Positions 1 to 8,043 are shown, numbered from the stretch's first letter. The stretch is 9,101 bases of DNA from Bacillota bacterium (GCA_021820805.1 JAKADF010000099.1:1-9101); one strand, 5' to 3'. A program made the numbers and translations. Notes: a model not told the origin generated them from the sequence alone.

Positions 1-500
1 TTCTGTTCAATTGATATTTGTGACCTGATGCGTGCTCTCGCTTCTTCCTCCGAATAACCATTCCTCGCAATGAGCCTTAAAAGTTGTAAAGGCTCGTCTA
101 CATAAACGAGGATTGTCCCATCTACAAGCTTATGTGTATCGCCTTCAAACAATAACGGAACATCCCAAACAACTGGATCATATGGGTGTACTGCCAAATA
201 ATCCATTGTTTCATTCCTCATCCCTTCGCGAATGCGCGGATGCGTGATGGCATTTAGAATTTCTCTTGCACTTTTATCGTGGAAAATTTTCTGGCCAAGT
301 TTTGTACGAGATAAGGAACCATCTGGTTCTAAAACGTCATCCCCAAATTCGGCGACAATTTCACGAAGCCCGGCTGACCCTGGCAAGACAACTTTCCTTG
401 CCCACGCGTCAGCATCGACTACGTATGCACCAAGGTCACGAAGCATTCCTGTCACGGTGCTTTTCCCTGTAGCAATTCCACCTGTAAGCCCAACAATCAA
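1..500 (-). CDS. coaE: Dephospho-CoA kinase, 3' end cut by window edge
   Basis: Catalyses the last step of coenzyme A synthesis, the ATP-dependent phosphorylation of the 3'-hydroxyl of the ribose of dephospho-CoA, in the cytoplasm. The 166 visible residues start with a Walker A loop, GGIATGKS at residues 7-14, followed by DAD at 29-31, HPRIR at 87-91, DVPLLFE at 113-119 (core of the CoA-binding part) and the R-x-R-x-x-SQ stretch at 156-161 near the lid. The family is about 200 residues long, so roughly 35 are missing beyond position 1. The start is TTG at 500-498. It is supported by an AAGGGAGG SD site nine bases upstream, an in-frame TGA directly before it, and the P-loop following at once. 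The TTG overlaps the mutM stop codon by two bases, so the two genes are probably translationally coupled. Confidence 0.96.
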   Translation of the reverse strand, partial: MIVGLTGGIATGKSTVTGMLRDLGAYVVDADAWARKVVLPGSAGLREIVAEFGDDVLEPDGSLSRTKLGQKIFHDKSAREILNAITHPRIREGMRNETMDYLAVHPYDPVVWDVPLLFEGDTHKLVDGTILVYVDEPLQLLRLIARNGYSEEEARARIRSQISIEQ

Positions 501-1375
501 TCACTGCTTCCTCCCTTGGACAGTCTCTTTATACCTTGAGTTAAATCTATATCCCGCACCTGGCACACTGGGCAATAGTGCGTTCCCCGACCTGCTACAC
601 GTATTTTTTCGATTGCCGATCCGCACGTTACACACGGCTGCCCAGTTCGCCCATAAACACTTAGCTCCATTTGAAACCCGCCATGCCGCCCGTAGCCGTC
701 CACGTAGGTGCGAATAGACGAACCACCTGCATCAATTGCTCTTCTGATGATATCCCGAATCGCAACAAGCAAATCTGTCACTTCAGATTCAGATATTGAA
801 CAACCTTTACGCTCAGGGTGGATATGTGCTGAAAATAATGCTTCATCTACATAAATATTGCCGAGGCCGGCAATACAAGTCTGATTGAGCAACAATGCTT
901 TAATGGGTGCTGTACGTTTGTGGATCGTCATAAAAAGGCCTGATGCTAAAAACTTCTCATCCAGCGGTTCCGGTCCCAAATTTCGAAGCCCTGCCGGAAA
1001 TTCATTTTCAGATATCACTAAATCCATCGTGCCAAATTGGCGTACATCTCTATAACGCAGTTCATCACCATCTGTGAAATGAAAAACCACATGGGTATGA
1101 GGCAGTTCGGGGTCGTCCATTCTTGCTAGCCCGTACCTGCCTTCCATTCTTAAATGTGAAATGAGCGTATACGGCGGTAATGAAAACAATAGGTATTTAC
1201 CTTTGCGATTAACCTCGGTAATTGTTTTCCCGGCAAGTTCAAAACAAAACCGCCGGACATCATCGGGTGTTCGAATAATCCGTCCTAAACGAACATCGAC
1301 TGATTCAATCGTTTTTCCGACCACCAGTTTTTCAAGGTTTCGGCGAACATTTTCAACTTCCGGCAATTCAGGCAT
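497..1375 (-). CDS. mutM: Formamidopyrimidine-DNA glycosylase (Fpg/MutM)
   Basis: Bifunctional glycosylase and AP lyase that removes 8-oxoguanine and formamidopyrimidines in base excision repair. The N-terminus PELPEVE supplies the catalytic proline (residue 2 before Met removal) and Glu3. Lys60 lies in the GKYLLF hairpin. Met77, Arg112 and Phe114 match the void-filling triad of the family (HLRMEG; DVRQFG). The C-terminal zinc finger has Cys248, Cys251, Cys268 and Cys271, with the lesion-loop GRGTHYC before the second pair. The protein is 292 residues, longer than the roughly 270-276 usual for Bacilli. The excess is about 20 residues after the last zinc cysteine pair, and its codons carry the coaE SD site. 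ATG start; GAGAGG lies ten bases upstream. It begins 33 bases after the polA stop with no terminator between them, so it is probably co-transcribed with polA. Confidence 0.97.
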   Translation of the reverse strand: MPELPEVENVRRNLEKLVVGKTIESVDVRLGRIIRTPDDVRRFCFELAGKTITEVNRKGKYLLFSLPPYTLISHLRMEGRYGLARMDDPELPHTHVVFHFTDGDELRYRDVRQFGTMDLVISENEFPAGLRNLGPEPLDEKFLASGLFMTIHKRTAPIKALLLNQTCIAGLGNIYVDEALFSAHIHPERKGCSISESEVTDLLVAIRDIIRRAIDAGGSSIRTYVDGYGRHGGFQMELSVYGRTGQPCVTCGSAIEKIRVAGRGTHYCPVCQVRDIDLTQGIKRLSKGGSSD

Positions 1376-1408
1376 ACCCTTTCTGCCTCTCTTTTAACTG
1401 CTTCTTGA

Positions 1409-4066
1409 TTATTTTGCTTCATACCAAGTGGGTCCAACGTGAATATCAACTGAAAGCGGCACATTCAAAGTCATTGCATTCTCCATATTTTCTTTCACAA
1501 GGCCCATCAATGTATCCAGCTCTGCTTTCGGAAACTCAAATATCAATTCATCATGAACTTGCAACAACATTCTGGCTTGAAGTTCCTCTTCCATGAGGGC
1601 CTTATCAATAGCAACCATAGCTAGTTTAATGATATCAGCGGCGGTGCCTTGAATCGGTGTATTCATTGCGGTTCGCTCGGCAAAACTTCGCAAATTGAAG
1701 TTTTTGCTGTGAATATCCGGCAAATACCGTCTGCGATTTAAAAGGGTTGTAACATACCCATCTTTTTTAGCCATACTAACAATCTCACTCATGTATCTTT
1801 CTACGCCAGGAAATTTTTCGAAATAACCGGCAATGAAGCTCGCTGCCTCTTTTCGAGATATATTCAGGTTACGTGCAAGCCCAAAATCGCTGATTCCGTA
1901 TACAATACCAAAGTTAACCGCTTTAGCTTGGCGTCTCATCAAAGGGGTTACATCTTCAATAGGAACTTCAAACACATCGGCCGCTGTACGCGTATGAATA
2001 TCTATGCCTTGGCGAAATGCGTCAATGAGTGCTTCATCTCCAGATAAATGAGCCAAAATACGAAGCTCGACTTGGGAGTAATCAGCAGACATAATGAGCC
2101 AATCGTTATATGTCGGCTCAAACACTTGACGCAAGCGCCTTCCTTCTTCAAGGCGAACGGGGATATTCTGCAGATTAGGTTCACTGCTCGATAACCTTCC
2201 TGTTGCAGTTAAAGCTTGATGGAAACGAGTATGGACTCTTCCTGTTTCTTTACGAATCACTTTGAGCAGGCCGTCAATATAAGTGGATTGCAGCTTTCCT
2301 AGTTGACGGTATTCCAATATCCGCTCAACAATCTCATGGTATGGTGCAAGCTTTTCCAAAACGTCAGCACTTGTTGAATAACCGGTTTTGGTTTTCTTTT
2401 GTGCCGGCAAGCCCAATTTATCAAATAAAATTTCACCAAGTTGCTTAGGTGAATTAATATTAAATTCCACCCCAGCCAATTCGTAAATCGATTTTGTGAG
2501 CTCCTCTAATTTCTCACCTAGCTCCTTGCCAAACTCCTTCAATCTTTCTGCATTCATATGAAATCCTAATGATTCCATTCGCGCAAGAACATATGACAAA
2601 GGAAGTTCAACTTCTGTATACAAATCGTCTAATTCCTGAGCAGACATGGCACTCACAAGCGGTTTCTTAAGTTCTGGCAAAGCCATCGCATACCTGCACA
2701 ACCATGCCTCGCGGTCTGCATCATCGATTTCCTTATGCGTTGGGAGCACTCTATTCAATTCACGCTGTGCGACATCCCGAAGAGTAAGCTCTCCCTCAGA
2801 TGGGTTTAGGAGATATGCCGCAAGCATTGTATCAAACCAATCGTCTTGCGCATGAAGAGTAATGCCATGTGCATCTAATGACACAATGAGCGATTTTAAA
2901 TCAAAAACAACCTTTTCATATTCTGATGACCATAAGAACTTTAAATCTGTAAGTTCTAATTCATCTTCAAAAGAAATATAGTATGCACCTTGCTTTGAAG
3001 CAATTGCGAAACCGCGAAAATCTGCAACCTGGTAGTCGTTGTCTGTTAAATCAGGGATAATGCCGATAGCCGTTGTAAGTTTAGGCTCCATCCGCGCTAG
3101 CCCATTCTTGTCCACAATACGAACATAGTCTATTTTCGACAAATCATCTTTGGCTTTGGGCTCTGTTCCAGACGGATTCAATATATTTGTCGTTCCCCGG
3201 GAAATCTTGTCGATCATAGACTTGAAACCAAGATGACGAAAAAGCTCTGTAACCTTATCCGTGTCGTAACCCTCATACCGCAAATCCGAAATCGATTCAG
3301 ATACTGGAACTTCACGATGAATCGTAGCCAACTCTTTTGACATCTTCGCTAATTCTTTATTCTCGGTAAGTCGTTCTTTTAGTTTGTTTCCTGATATTTC
3401 ATCAATATGAGCAAGCACTTCTTCGACGCTGGAATAGGCCTGGAGTAATTTGACAGCTGTTTTTTCACCTACGCCAGGAACACCAGGAATATTATCAGAC
3501 GAATCTCCCATTAAGCCTTTTAAATCGATAATTTGTATAGGGGCCAGTCCAAAGCGAGCGTAGACGGCATCGGGATCGTAATAATCAACTTCCGTAACGC
3601 CTTTTTTTGTTAATGCAGCATGAACGAATGGTGATACTAATTGCAATAAATCTTTATCGCCTGAAACTACCAGGGTTTGTATCTCATCCTTTTCAGCTCG
3701 TAAAGCCAAAGTTCCAATAATGTCATCGGCTTCAAAGCCAGGCAGTTCTATCGCTTTGATGGAGAATGCCTGAAGTAAATCTCGAAGTAACGGAAACTGC
3801 TCAGACAGTTCCGATGGAGTTTTTTGTCTTGTTCCTTTGTAATCTGAAAATAAATCGTGGCGGAAGTTTTGCTTTCCCGCGTCAAACGCAACGGCAATAT
3901 GGGTTGGTTTCTCATTTTGCAAAATCCGCCAAAGCATTTGCACAAATCCATATACAGCATTCGTCTGCTGACCCTGAGCATTCGCTAGGGGCGGCAATGC
4001 AAAAAAAGCCCTGTATGCAATACTGTTTCCATCAATAAGTACAAGCCGATTACTTTCTTCTGACAT
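1409..4066 (-). CDS. polA: DNA polymerase I
   Basis: Fills gaps in repair and removes RNA primers on the lagging strand. Numbered from the chosen start (885 residues): the 5'-nuclease domain covers about 1-290, with metal-site acidic residues in IDGNS (Asp12), FDAGK (Asp62), FEADD (112-115), GDKD (137-139) and GDSSDNIPG (188-191), then a helix-hairpin-helix GVPGVGEKT. A 3'-5' exonuclease-like domain (about 300-465) has lost its acidic residues. The polymerase domain has motif A DYSQVELR (Asp662), motif B RRQAKAVNFGIVYG (711-724) and motif C HDE (838-840). An ATG at 4081 would add five residues but has no SD site. The ATG at 4066 has GAGG six bases upstream and gives the usual N-terminus, so it is preferred. 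A terminator-like hairpin and possible promoter upstream suggest its own transcription unit with mutM and coaE. Confidence 0.97.
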   Translation of the reverse strand: MSEESNRLVLIDGNSIAYRAFFALPPLANAQGQQTNAVYGFVQMLWRILQNEKPTHIAVAFDAGKQNFRHDLFSDYKGTRQKTPSELSEQFPLLRDLLQAFSIKAIELPGFEADDIIGTLALRAEKDEIQTLVVSGDKDLLQLVSPFVHAALTKKGVTEVDYYDPDAVYARFGLAPIQIIDLKGLMGDSSDNIPGVPGVGEKTAVKLLQAYSSVEEVLAHIDEISGNKLKERLTENKELAKMSKELATIHREVPVSESISDLRYEGYDTDKVTELFRHLGFKSMIDKISRGTTNILNPSGTEPKAKDDLSKIDYVRIVDKNGLARMEPKLTTAIGIIPDLTDNDYQVADFRGFAIASKQGAYYISFEDELELTDLKFLWSSEYEKVVFDLKSLIVSLDAHGITLHAQDDWFDTMLAAYLLNPSEGELTLRDVAQRELNRVLPTHKEIDDADREAWLCRYAMALPELKKPLVSAMSAQELDDLYTEVELPLSYVLARMESLGFHMNAERLKEFGKELGEKLEELTKSIYELAGVEFNINSPKQLGEILFDKLGLPAQKKTKTGYSTSADVLEKLAPYHEIVERILEYRQLGKLQSTYIDGLLKVIRKETGRVHTRFHQALTATGRLSSSEPNLQNIPVRLEEGRRLRQVFEPTYNDWLIMSADYSQVELRILAHLSGDEALIDAFRQGIDIHTRTAADVFEVPIEDVTPLMRRQAKAVNFGIVYGISDFGLARNLNISRKEAASFIAGYFEKFPGVERYMSEIVSMAKKDGYVTTLLNRRRYLPDIHSKNFNLRSFAERTAMNTPIQGTAADIIKLAMVAIDKALMEEELQARMLLQVHDELIFEFPKAELDTLMGLVKENMENAMTLNVPLSVDIHVGPTWYEAK

Positions 4067-4083
4067 GCGGCACCTCACCATTC

Positions 4084-4103
4084 AGACGGTTAATGGGCCG
4101 TCT
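4084..4103 (-). promoter_or_regulatory. Hairpin in the polA 5' leader
   Basis: In the transcript, AGACGG and CCGTCT form a 6-bp stem with an 8-base loop. It ends three bases before the upstream, rejected ATG and 17 bases before the polA ATG at 4066. It may shape access to the weak GAGGTG ribosome site. There is no U-tract, so it is not a terminator. Function is inferred only from position. Confidence 0.4.
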
Positions 4104-4148
4104 ATCGTTGTTCATCCGGTAGTCACAATTATTAACCTTGATTATTGT

Positions 4149-4176
4149 ATCATAAGGTCCCCATATTTCTTGTCGG
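4149..4176 (-). promoter_or_regulatory. Possible sigma-A promoter for polA-mutM-coaE
   Basis: On the minus strand CCGACA (4176-4171; four of six match TTGACA) is followed after 16 bases by TATGAT (4154-4149; five of six match TATAAT). An overlapping TACAAT at 4149-4144 is an alternative -10. The site lies between the terminator-like hairpin after mdh and the polA start, about 85 bases before the ATG. The -35 is weak, so this is a candidate only. Confidence 0.4.
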
Positions 4177-4186
4177 ATGGTGCCAA

Positions 4187-4236
4187 GAAAAACGATAAAC
4201 GGGGCTGCGCGCGAACAACCTCACGGCAAACCCCGT
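4187..4236 (-). terminator. Probable Rho-independent terminator after mdh
   Basis: About 50 bases after the mdh stop, the minus-strand transcript has ACGGGG pairing with CCCCGT (4236-4231 with 4204-4199). The stem continues imperfectly inwards through GCA/TGC and is followed by a T-rich run, TTTATCGTTTTT. The stem is short and its inner part bulged, so termination may be partial. It would separate the trpS-icd-mdh series from polA-mutM-coaE. Confidence 0.6.
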
Positions 4237-4286
4237 AAAATAATTTAACCCAATATAAAACTGTTCGTATTTTTCACAAACAAAAT

Positions 4287-5228
4287 TTACATCGAGGTAA
4301 CTACATTCACGACATTACGAACAGCCTCTGCAGAGTTATCAAGTGCAGCTTTCTCTTCAGGTGTAAGCTCTAGATCAATAATCTTTTCAATACCGTTACC
4401 GCCAAGAACTGTTGGCACGCCTAAGAATAGGTCATTATAGCCATATTCACCTTCCAAGTATGCAATAGCTGGAAGAAGACGTCGTTTGTCTTTTAAAATA
4501 GCTTCTGCCATTTCTGCTAAAGCTGCAGCAGGTGCATAGTATGCACTGCCATTACCAAGGAGACCGACGATTTCACCGCCGCCTGTACGTGTACGTTTTA
4601 CAATTGCATCAATTTGATCTGCTGGAAGCAATTTGTCAAGCGGAACACCGCCGACATTTGAGTAGCGAATGAGCGGAACCATGCTGTCCCCATGAACACC
4701 AAGCACAAATCCGCGAACTTCTTCAACAGATACACCAACAGCTTCTGCAACAAACGCATTGAAGCGAGCCGTATCAAGCACACCTGCTTGACCAATGATT
4801 CGGTTCTTTGGGAAACCTGAGGTTTTATATGCAACATAGGTCATTGCATCTACAGGGTTGCTGAGAACAACAATGATTGAATTTGGTGAATATTTAACAA
4901 TTTGCTCAGTAACCGATTTTACGATGCCGGCATTCTTCGTAACCAAATCATCACGGCTCATGCCAGGCTTACGTGCAAGACCTGCTGTAATAATAACTAA
5001 ATCCGAATTTGCCGTATCTTCATAGTTTGCGGTACCAATAATTCTTACATCTGAGCCTATAACCGGCATAGCTTCAGCCATATCGAGGGCTTTGCCTTTT
5101 GTCGGGTTTTCGAGTTGTGGAATATCGAGCAACACAACATCTGCCAGTTCTTTAGAAGCAATGATAAATGCTGCCGTTGCGCCAGTGAAACCTGCACCAA
5201 TAACGGAAACTTTCTTACGGTTTAACAA
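4287..5228 (-). CDS. mdh: NAD-dependent malate dehydrogenase (LDH-like type)
   Basis: Interconverts malate and oxaloacetate in the TCA cycle; cytoplasmic, member of the lactate/malate dehydrogenase superfamily. The 313 residues show the nucleotide-binding loop GAGFTG at 11-16 and Asp35 at the end of the second strand, which favours NAD over NADP. The malate-type specificity segment [10 protein letters not shown] carries Arg86 and Arg92; lactate dehydrogenases have Gln in place of the first. SNP with Asn124, Asp152 and Arg155 in the GVLDTARF stretch, and the catalytic His179 in GVHGDS, complete the site. The start is TTG at 5228-5226. An in-frame TGA lies three codons upstream and a GAAGGG SD site about ten bases upstream, and an ATG ten bases upstream is out of frame. 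It lies 91 bases after icd, with a stem-loop between them, and is probably co-transcribed with icd. Confidence 0.97.
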   Translation of the reverse strand: MLNRKKVSVIGAGFTGATAAFIIASKELADVVLLDIPQLENPTKGKALDMAEAMPVIGSDVRIIGTANYEDTANSDLVIITAGLARKPGMSRDDLVTKNAGIVKSVTEQIVKYSPNSIIVVLSNPVDAMTYVAYKTSGFPKNRIIGQAGVLDTARFNAFVAEAVGVSVEEVRGFVLGVHGDSMVPLIRYSNVGGVPLDKLLPADQIDAIVKRTRTGGGEIVGLLGNGSAYYAPAAALAEMAEAILKDKRRLLPAIAYLEGEYGYNDLFLGVPTVLGGNGIEKIIDLELTPEEKAALDNSAEAVRNVVNVVTSM

Positions 5229-5285
5229 GATGAATCATCCCTTCTTCTCAGCGTAAGAGCCGTTTTATGCATCTTTAACAAGGCG

Positions 5286-5310
5286 AAGCGCACCGAAAAC
5301 CGGCACGCTT
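5286..5310 (-). repeat. Stem-loop in the icd-mdh spacer
   Basis: The minus-strand transcript has a 10-bp stem, AAGCGTGCCG with CGGTGCGCTT, containing two G-U pairs and a GTTTT loop. It begins nine bases after the icd stop codon. The bases that follow (CGCCTTGTT) are not a U-tract, so it is unlikely to be a strong intrinsic terminator. More plausible roles are protecting the icd 3' end or partly attenuating mdh expression (inference). Confidence 0.6.
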
Positions 5311-5319
5311 CCAAATCGA

Positions 5320-6618
5320 TTATTCCAAGTTTGCAATGATTGCATCCGCAAATTCTGAAGTCTTCACTTGTTTTGCACCTTCCATTAAACGTGCAAAGTC
5401 GTATGTGACCACTTTTTGCGTAATTGCTTTCTCAAGTGCTGCTGTAATGCTGTCAGCTGCCTCTTGCCAGCCCATATATTCGAGCATCATGACGCCAGAC
5501 AAGATAACGGAACCTGGGTTTACTTTGTCAAGTCCAGCATATTTGGGAGCTGTACCGTGCGTAGCCTCAAAAACAGCATGTCCAGTGACGTAGTTAATAT
5601 TTGCGCCAGGTGCAATACCAATACCGCCGACTTGTGAAGCCAGTGCATCTGAAACATAATCCCCGTTAAGATTCAATGTTGCAATGACATCATATTCTGC
5701 CGGGCGCAATAGAATTTGTTGCAAGAAAGCGTCAGCAATGACATCTTTAACAATAATCTTACCGGATTCAGCAGCCGCCTTTTGCGCATTGTCAGCAGCT
5801 TCTTGGCCTTCTGCTGCTTTGATGCGGTCGTATTCAGTCCAAGTAAACGTTTGATCTTTAAACTCCCGCTCTGCTAATGCATAACCCCAACTCTTAAAGG
5901 CGCCTTCTGTAAATTTAATAATGTTGCCTTTATGGACGAGTGTGACACTCTTTCTGCTATGTTTTAAAGCATATTCAATAGCTGAACGAACTAGACGTTC
6001 TGTTCCTTCTTTAGATACAGGCTTAATACCAATACCAGATGTCTCCGGGAAGCGGATCTTTGTAACGCCAAGTTCCTCTTGCAAGAATCGAATGACTTTC
6101 TTAGCTTCTGGTGTACCTTCCTGCCATTCAACACCCGCATAAATATCTTCGGAGTTTTCGCGGAATATAACCATATCAACGAGTTCAGGATGCTTTACCG
6201 GTGACGGCACACCATCAAAATACCGAACTGGGCGTTGGCAAACATATAAATCAAGTTGTTGACGTAAAGCAACATTCAATGAGCGGATACCGCCGCCTAC
6301 TGGAGTGGTCAACGGACCTTTAATGCTGACGATATATTCGGATAAGGCCTTTAATGTATCTTGTGGAAGCCATTCATTAAACTTATTGAAGGCTTTCTCT
6401 CCTGCATATACTTCAAACCATTCAATCTTGCGTTTACCGCTGTAAGCTTTTTCAACTGCTGCGTCAAATACACGCTTTGATGCTGCCCAAATATCCGGAC
6501 CCGTACCATCTCCTTCAATAAACGGTACAATAGGGTGGTCAGGCACATTCAGCTTTCCATTACTGAGAGTGATTGGTTCTCCACTCACAGGTGCTTCAAA
6601 GGACTGGAACTCCGCCAT
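5320..6618 (-). CDS. icd: Isocitrate dehydrogenase, NADP type
   Basis: Oxidatively decarboxylates isocitrate to 2-oxoglutarate in the TCA cycle. Counting from the chosen start (432 residues), the substrate-binding stretch [13 protein letters not shown] holds Ser113, the residue that the AceK kinase phosphorylates in Escherichia coli, and Arg119. Arg129, Arg153 and Tyr160 ([11 protein letters not shown]) and Lys230 (VHKGNI) complete the isocitrate site. [10 protein letters not shown] carries metal-binding aspartates. HGTAPKYAG with Lys359-Tyr360 is the pattern of NADP-dependent enzymes. Like Bacillus enzymes, it has an Ala/Lys/Glu-rich insertion near 265-287. The open frame extends upstream to a TTG at 6642. 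The ATG at 6618 has a perfect AAAGGAGG seven bases upstream, so the shorter form is chosen. It begins 52 bases after the trpS stop with no evident terminator. citZ, the usual upstream neighbour in Bacillus subtilis, is absent. Confidence 0.97.
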   Translation of the reverse strand: MAEFQSFEAPVSGEPITLSNGKLNVPDHPIVPFIEGDGTGPDIWAASKRVFDAAVEKAYSGKRKIEWFEVYAGEKAFNKFNEWLPQDTLKALSEYIVSIKGPLTTPVGGGIRSLNVALRQQLDLYVCQRPVRYFDGVPSPVKHPELVDMVIFRENSEDIYAGVEWQEGTPEAKKVIRFLQEELGVTKIRFPETSGIGIKPVSKEGTERLVRSAIEYALKHSRKSVTLVHKGNIIKFTEGAFKSWGYALAEREFKDQTFTWTEYDRIKAAEGQEAADNAQKAAAESGKIIVKDVIADAFLQQILLRPAEYDVIATLNLNGDYVSDALASQVGGIGIAPGANINYVTGHAVFEATHGTAPKYAGLDKVNPGSVILSGVMMLEYMGWQEAADSITAALEKAITQKVVTYDFARLMEGAKQVKTSEFADAIIANLE

Positions 6619-6670
6619 CGAACGGCCTCCTTTATGTATCAAATACCAACTAGAATGATAACATATTCAA

Positions 6671-7654
6671 TCAAACGAGGAAACCAAACTTATGTTTCAC
6701 ATCAGCAAGAGTTTGCGCAGATTTTTCTGTTGCTCTCCTTGCCCCATCGTGCAAAATTAAATCCACTTCGCTTGACCCTACTAATTCCTTATATCTTGTT
6801 TGAATGGGCTCGAGAGTTGAAACAACAACCTCAGCAAGTTCCTTCTTAAACGGTCCATATCCTTGCCCTGCAAATCTTGCTTCAACTTCTTGAATAGATA
6901 AGTTTGCGCACAAGGAGTAAATTGTCATTAAGTTGCTTACGGCAGGTTTGTTTTCAACGTCGTAGCGCACTTCTCTATCCGAATCGGTTACCGCCCTCGC
7001 GATTTTTTTCCTTATAACTGCAGGTTCATCCAACATAGAAATGTATGCTCCTTGGCTTTCATCACTCTTACTCATTTTCTTCGTCGGATTCTCGAGGCTC
7101 ATGATGCGTCCGCCGACTTTTGCTATCAATGGCTCAGGTACAGTGAACGTGTCTCCAAAACGATTATTAAATCGAATCGCGATGTCTCTTGTTAATTCCA
7201 AATGCTGTTTTTGGTCGTCACCGACTGGAACAAGGTTGGTTTGATAAAGCAGGATATCCGCGGCCATTAGTGCTGGATACGTAAACAGGCCGGCAGTTAC
7301 GATGTCTTTGTGCTCGGATTTGTCTTTAAATTGAGTCATACGCCCGAGTTCACCGTAATAAGCAATGCACTGCAAGAGCCATCCTAGCTCTGCATGTGCA
7401 GGCACATGAGACTGAACGAACAGTGTCGCCTTTGCAGGGTCTATTCCAGATGCTAGATACAGTGCTGCTAGATTACGTGTATTTTTATGCAATTTCTCTG
7501 GTTCTTGAGGGACCGTAATCGCATGCAAATCTACGACACAAAACAAACAGTCCGCTTCATCCTGCAAGTCTACGAAATGTTTCATCGCGCCTAGGTAATT
7601 TCCTAATGTCAATGTCCCACTTGGCTGTATGCCAGAAAATACTCGTTTTGTCAC
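6671..7654 (-). CDS. trpS: Tryptophanyl-tRNA synthetase
   Basis: Class I aminoacyl-tRNA synthetase that charges tRNA-Trp in the cytoplasm. From the chosen start it has 327 residues, the normal length for the compact bacterial enzyme. It shows the HIGH-equivalent segment PSGTLTLGNYLG (11-22), the tryptophan pocket residues Phe6, His44, Met130 and Asp133 (LMAADILLY), GDDQKQHLEL near 145-154 for ATP binding, and KMSKS at 193-197. The frame stays open upstream to 7774, but those 40 codons lie inside the T-box leader and are not protein-like. The GTG at 7654-7652 has AAAGGAG ten bases upstream and gives the family N-terminus. Expression is expected to be induced when uncharged tRNA-Trp accumulates, through the T-box just upstream. 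No terminator is seen before icd. Confidence 0.97.
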   Translation of the reverse strand: MTKRVFSGIQPSGTLTLGNYLGAMKHFVDLQDEADCLFCVVDLHAITVPQEPEKLHKNTRNLAALYLASGIDPAKATLFVQSHVPAHAELGWLLQCIAYYGELGRMTQFKDKSEHKDIVTAGLFTYPALMAADILLYQTNLVPVGDDQKQHLELTRDIAIRFNNRFGDTFTVPEPLIAKVGGRIMSLENPTKKMSKSDESQGAYISMLDEPAVIRKKIARAVTDSDREVRYDVENKPAVSNLMTIYSLCANLSIQEVEARFAGQGYGPFKKELAEVVVSTLEPIQTRYKELVGSSEVDLILHDGARRATEKSAQTLADVKHKFGFLV

Positions 7655-7670
7655 TCTGCGTACACTCCTT

Positions 7671-7705
7671 TTAAAAATAAAAAAGCCGCCCCATACATGG
7701 GACGG
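7671..7705 (-). terminator. T-box-controlled intrinsic terminator before trpS
   Basis: In the transcript CCGTCCC (7705-7699) pairs with GGGGCGG (7692-7686) across the loop ATGTAT, with one U-G pair, and is followed by TTTTTT and a second T-run. It overlaps the 3' side of the antiterminator, as in other T-box leaders. Termination here stops trpS expression when tRNA-Trp is charged. Confidence 0.93.
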
Positions 7706-7993
7706 ATGATTTCCGCGGTACCACCCAAGTTCGGCTTTGTTTATGCAGCCGCACCTCACTAAAGACCCGTTCATTTATCTCGTCAAAAGAGAAAACTTAA
7801 ATCGGTCTTATGAAAGCCTCATAACGGTGGCTAATCGAAAAACGTATACTAAGCTCCCGCCGTTCCACGCACCAGCTCAAGGATCCATTCAATACGAACT
7901 TTGCACCGAGTTTCCACCATCCCCGGCTCTCTGTAAAAATCGCATGTTCCCGTATCTACTTATTCCCATCATCGCTTTTCAACTGTTCAACTT
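7671..7993 (-). ncRNA. T-box riboswitch leader, tryptophan-specific
   Basis: This 320-base leader of trpS senses uncharged tRNA-Trp. Starting from a likely +1 A at 7993, it contains the stem I core with AGAGAGCC (7931-7924) and GGTGGAAAC. The specifier stretch GAATGGATCC puts the codon TGG at 7887-7885, matching tryptophan and the downstream gene. A stem III-like hairpin, TTATGA/TCATAA, lies near 7806-7825. The T-box sequence TGGGTGGTACCGCG (7727-7714) contains the UGGN bulge at 7723-7720, which pairs with the NCCA end of uncharged tRNA. The terminator that competes with this antiterminator follows at once. The variable base of the bulge is U. AAAGCCG just before the T-box can also pair with the CGGCTTT end of the terminator, which may stabilise the off state (inference). 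Confidence 0.95.
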
Positions 7994-7999
7994 AGCGCA

Positions 8000-8028
8000 A
8001 TTATAGCCAAAAAGGATTTTGTACACAA
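8000..8028 (-). promoter_or_regulatory. Sigma-A-type promoter of the trpS T-box transcript
   Basis: On the minus strand a perfect TATAAT (8005-8000) lies 17 bases after TTGTGT (8028-8023). The -35 matches consensus only in its TTG. Initiation is expected at the A at 7993. The -35 lies 15 bases downstream of the stop of the 52-residue small ORF. The ten bases TTGTGTACAA are nearly self-complementary and could be an operator, but this is weak. Confidence 0.8.
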
Positions 8029-8043
8029 CAGGAAGCCCAATTT

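Noticed and set aside
232..717. Plus-strand 161-codon open frame opposite coaE and mutM
   Set aside because: Both minus-strand genes are certain by motifs. This frame has no SD site and shows no domain.
6619..6642. TTG start giving icd eight more residues
   Set aside because: The stretch contains the AAAGGAGG site that serves the ATG at 6618.
7655..7774. Forty-codon N-terminal extension of trpS
   Set aside because: The region is the T-box and terminator of the leader. The GTG at 7654 has a good SD site and gives the normal family N-terminus and length.
7737..8006. Plus-strand 89-codon open frame
   Set aside because: It lies entirely antisense to the T-box leader, has no SD site and is not protein-like.
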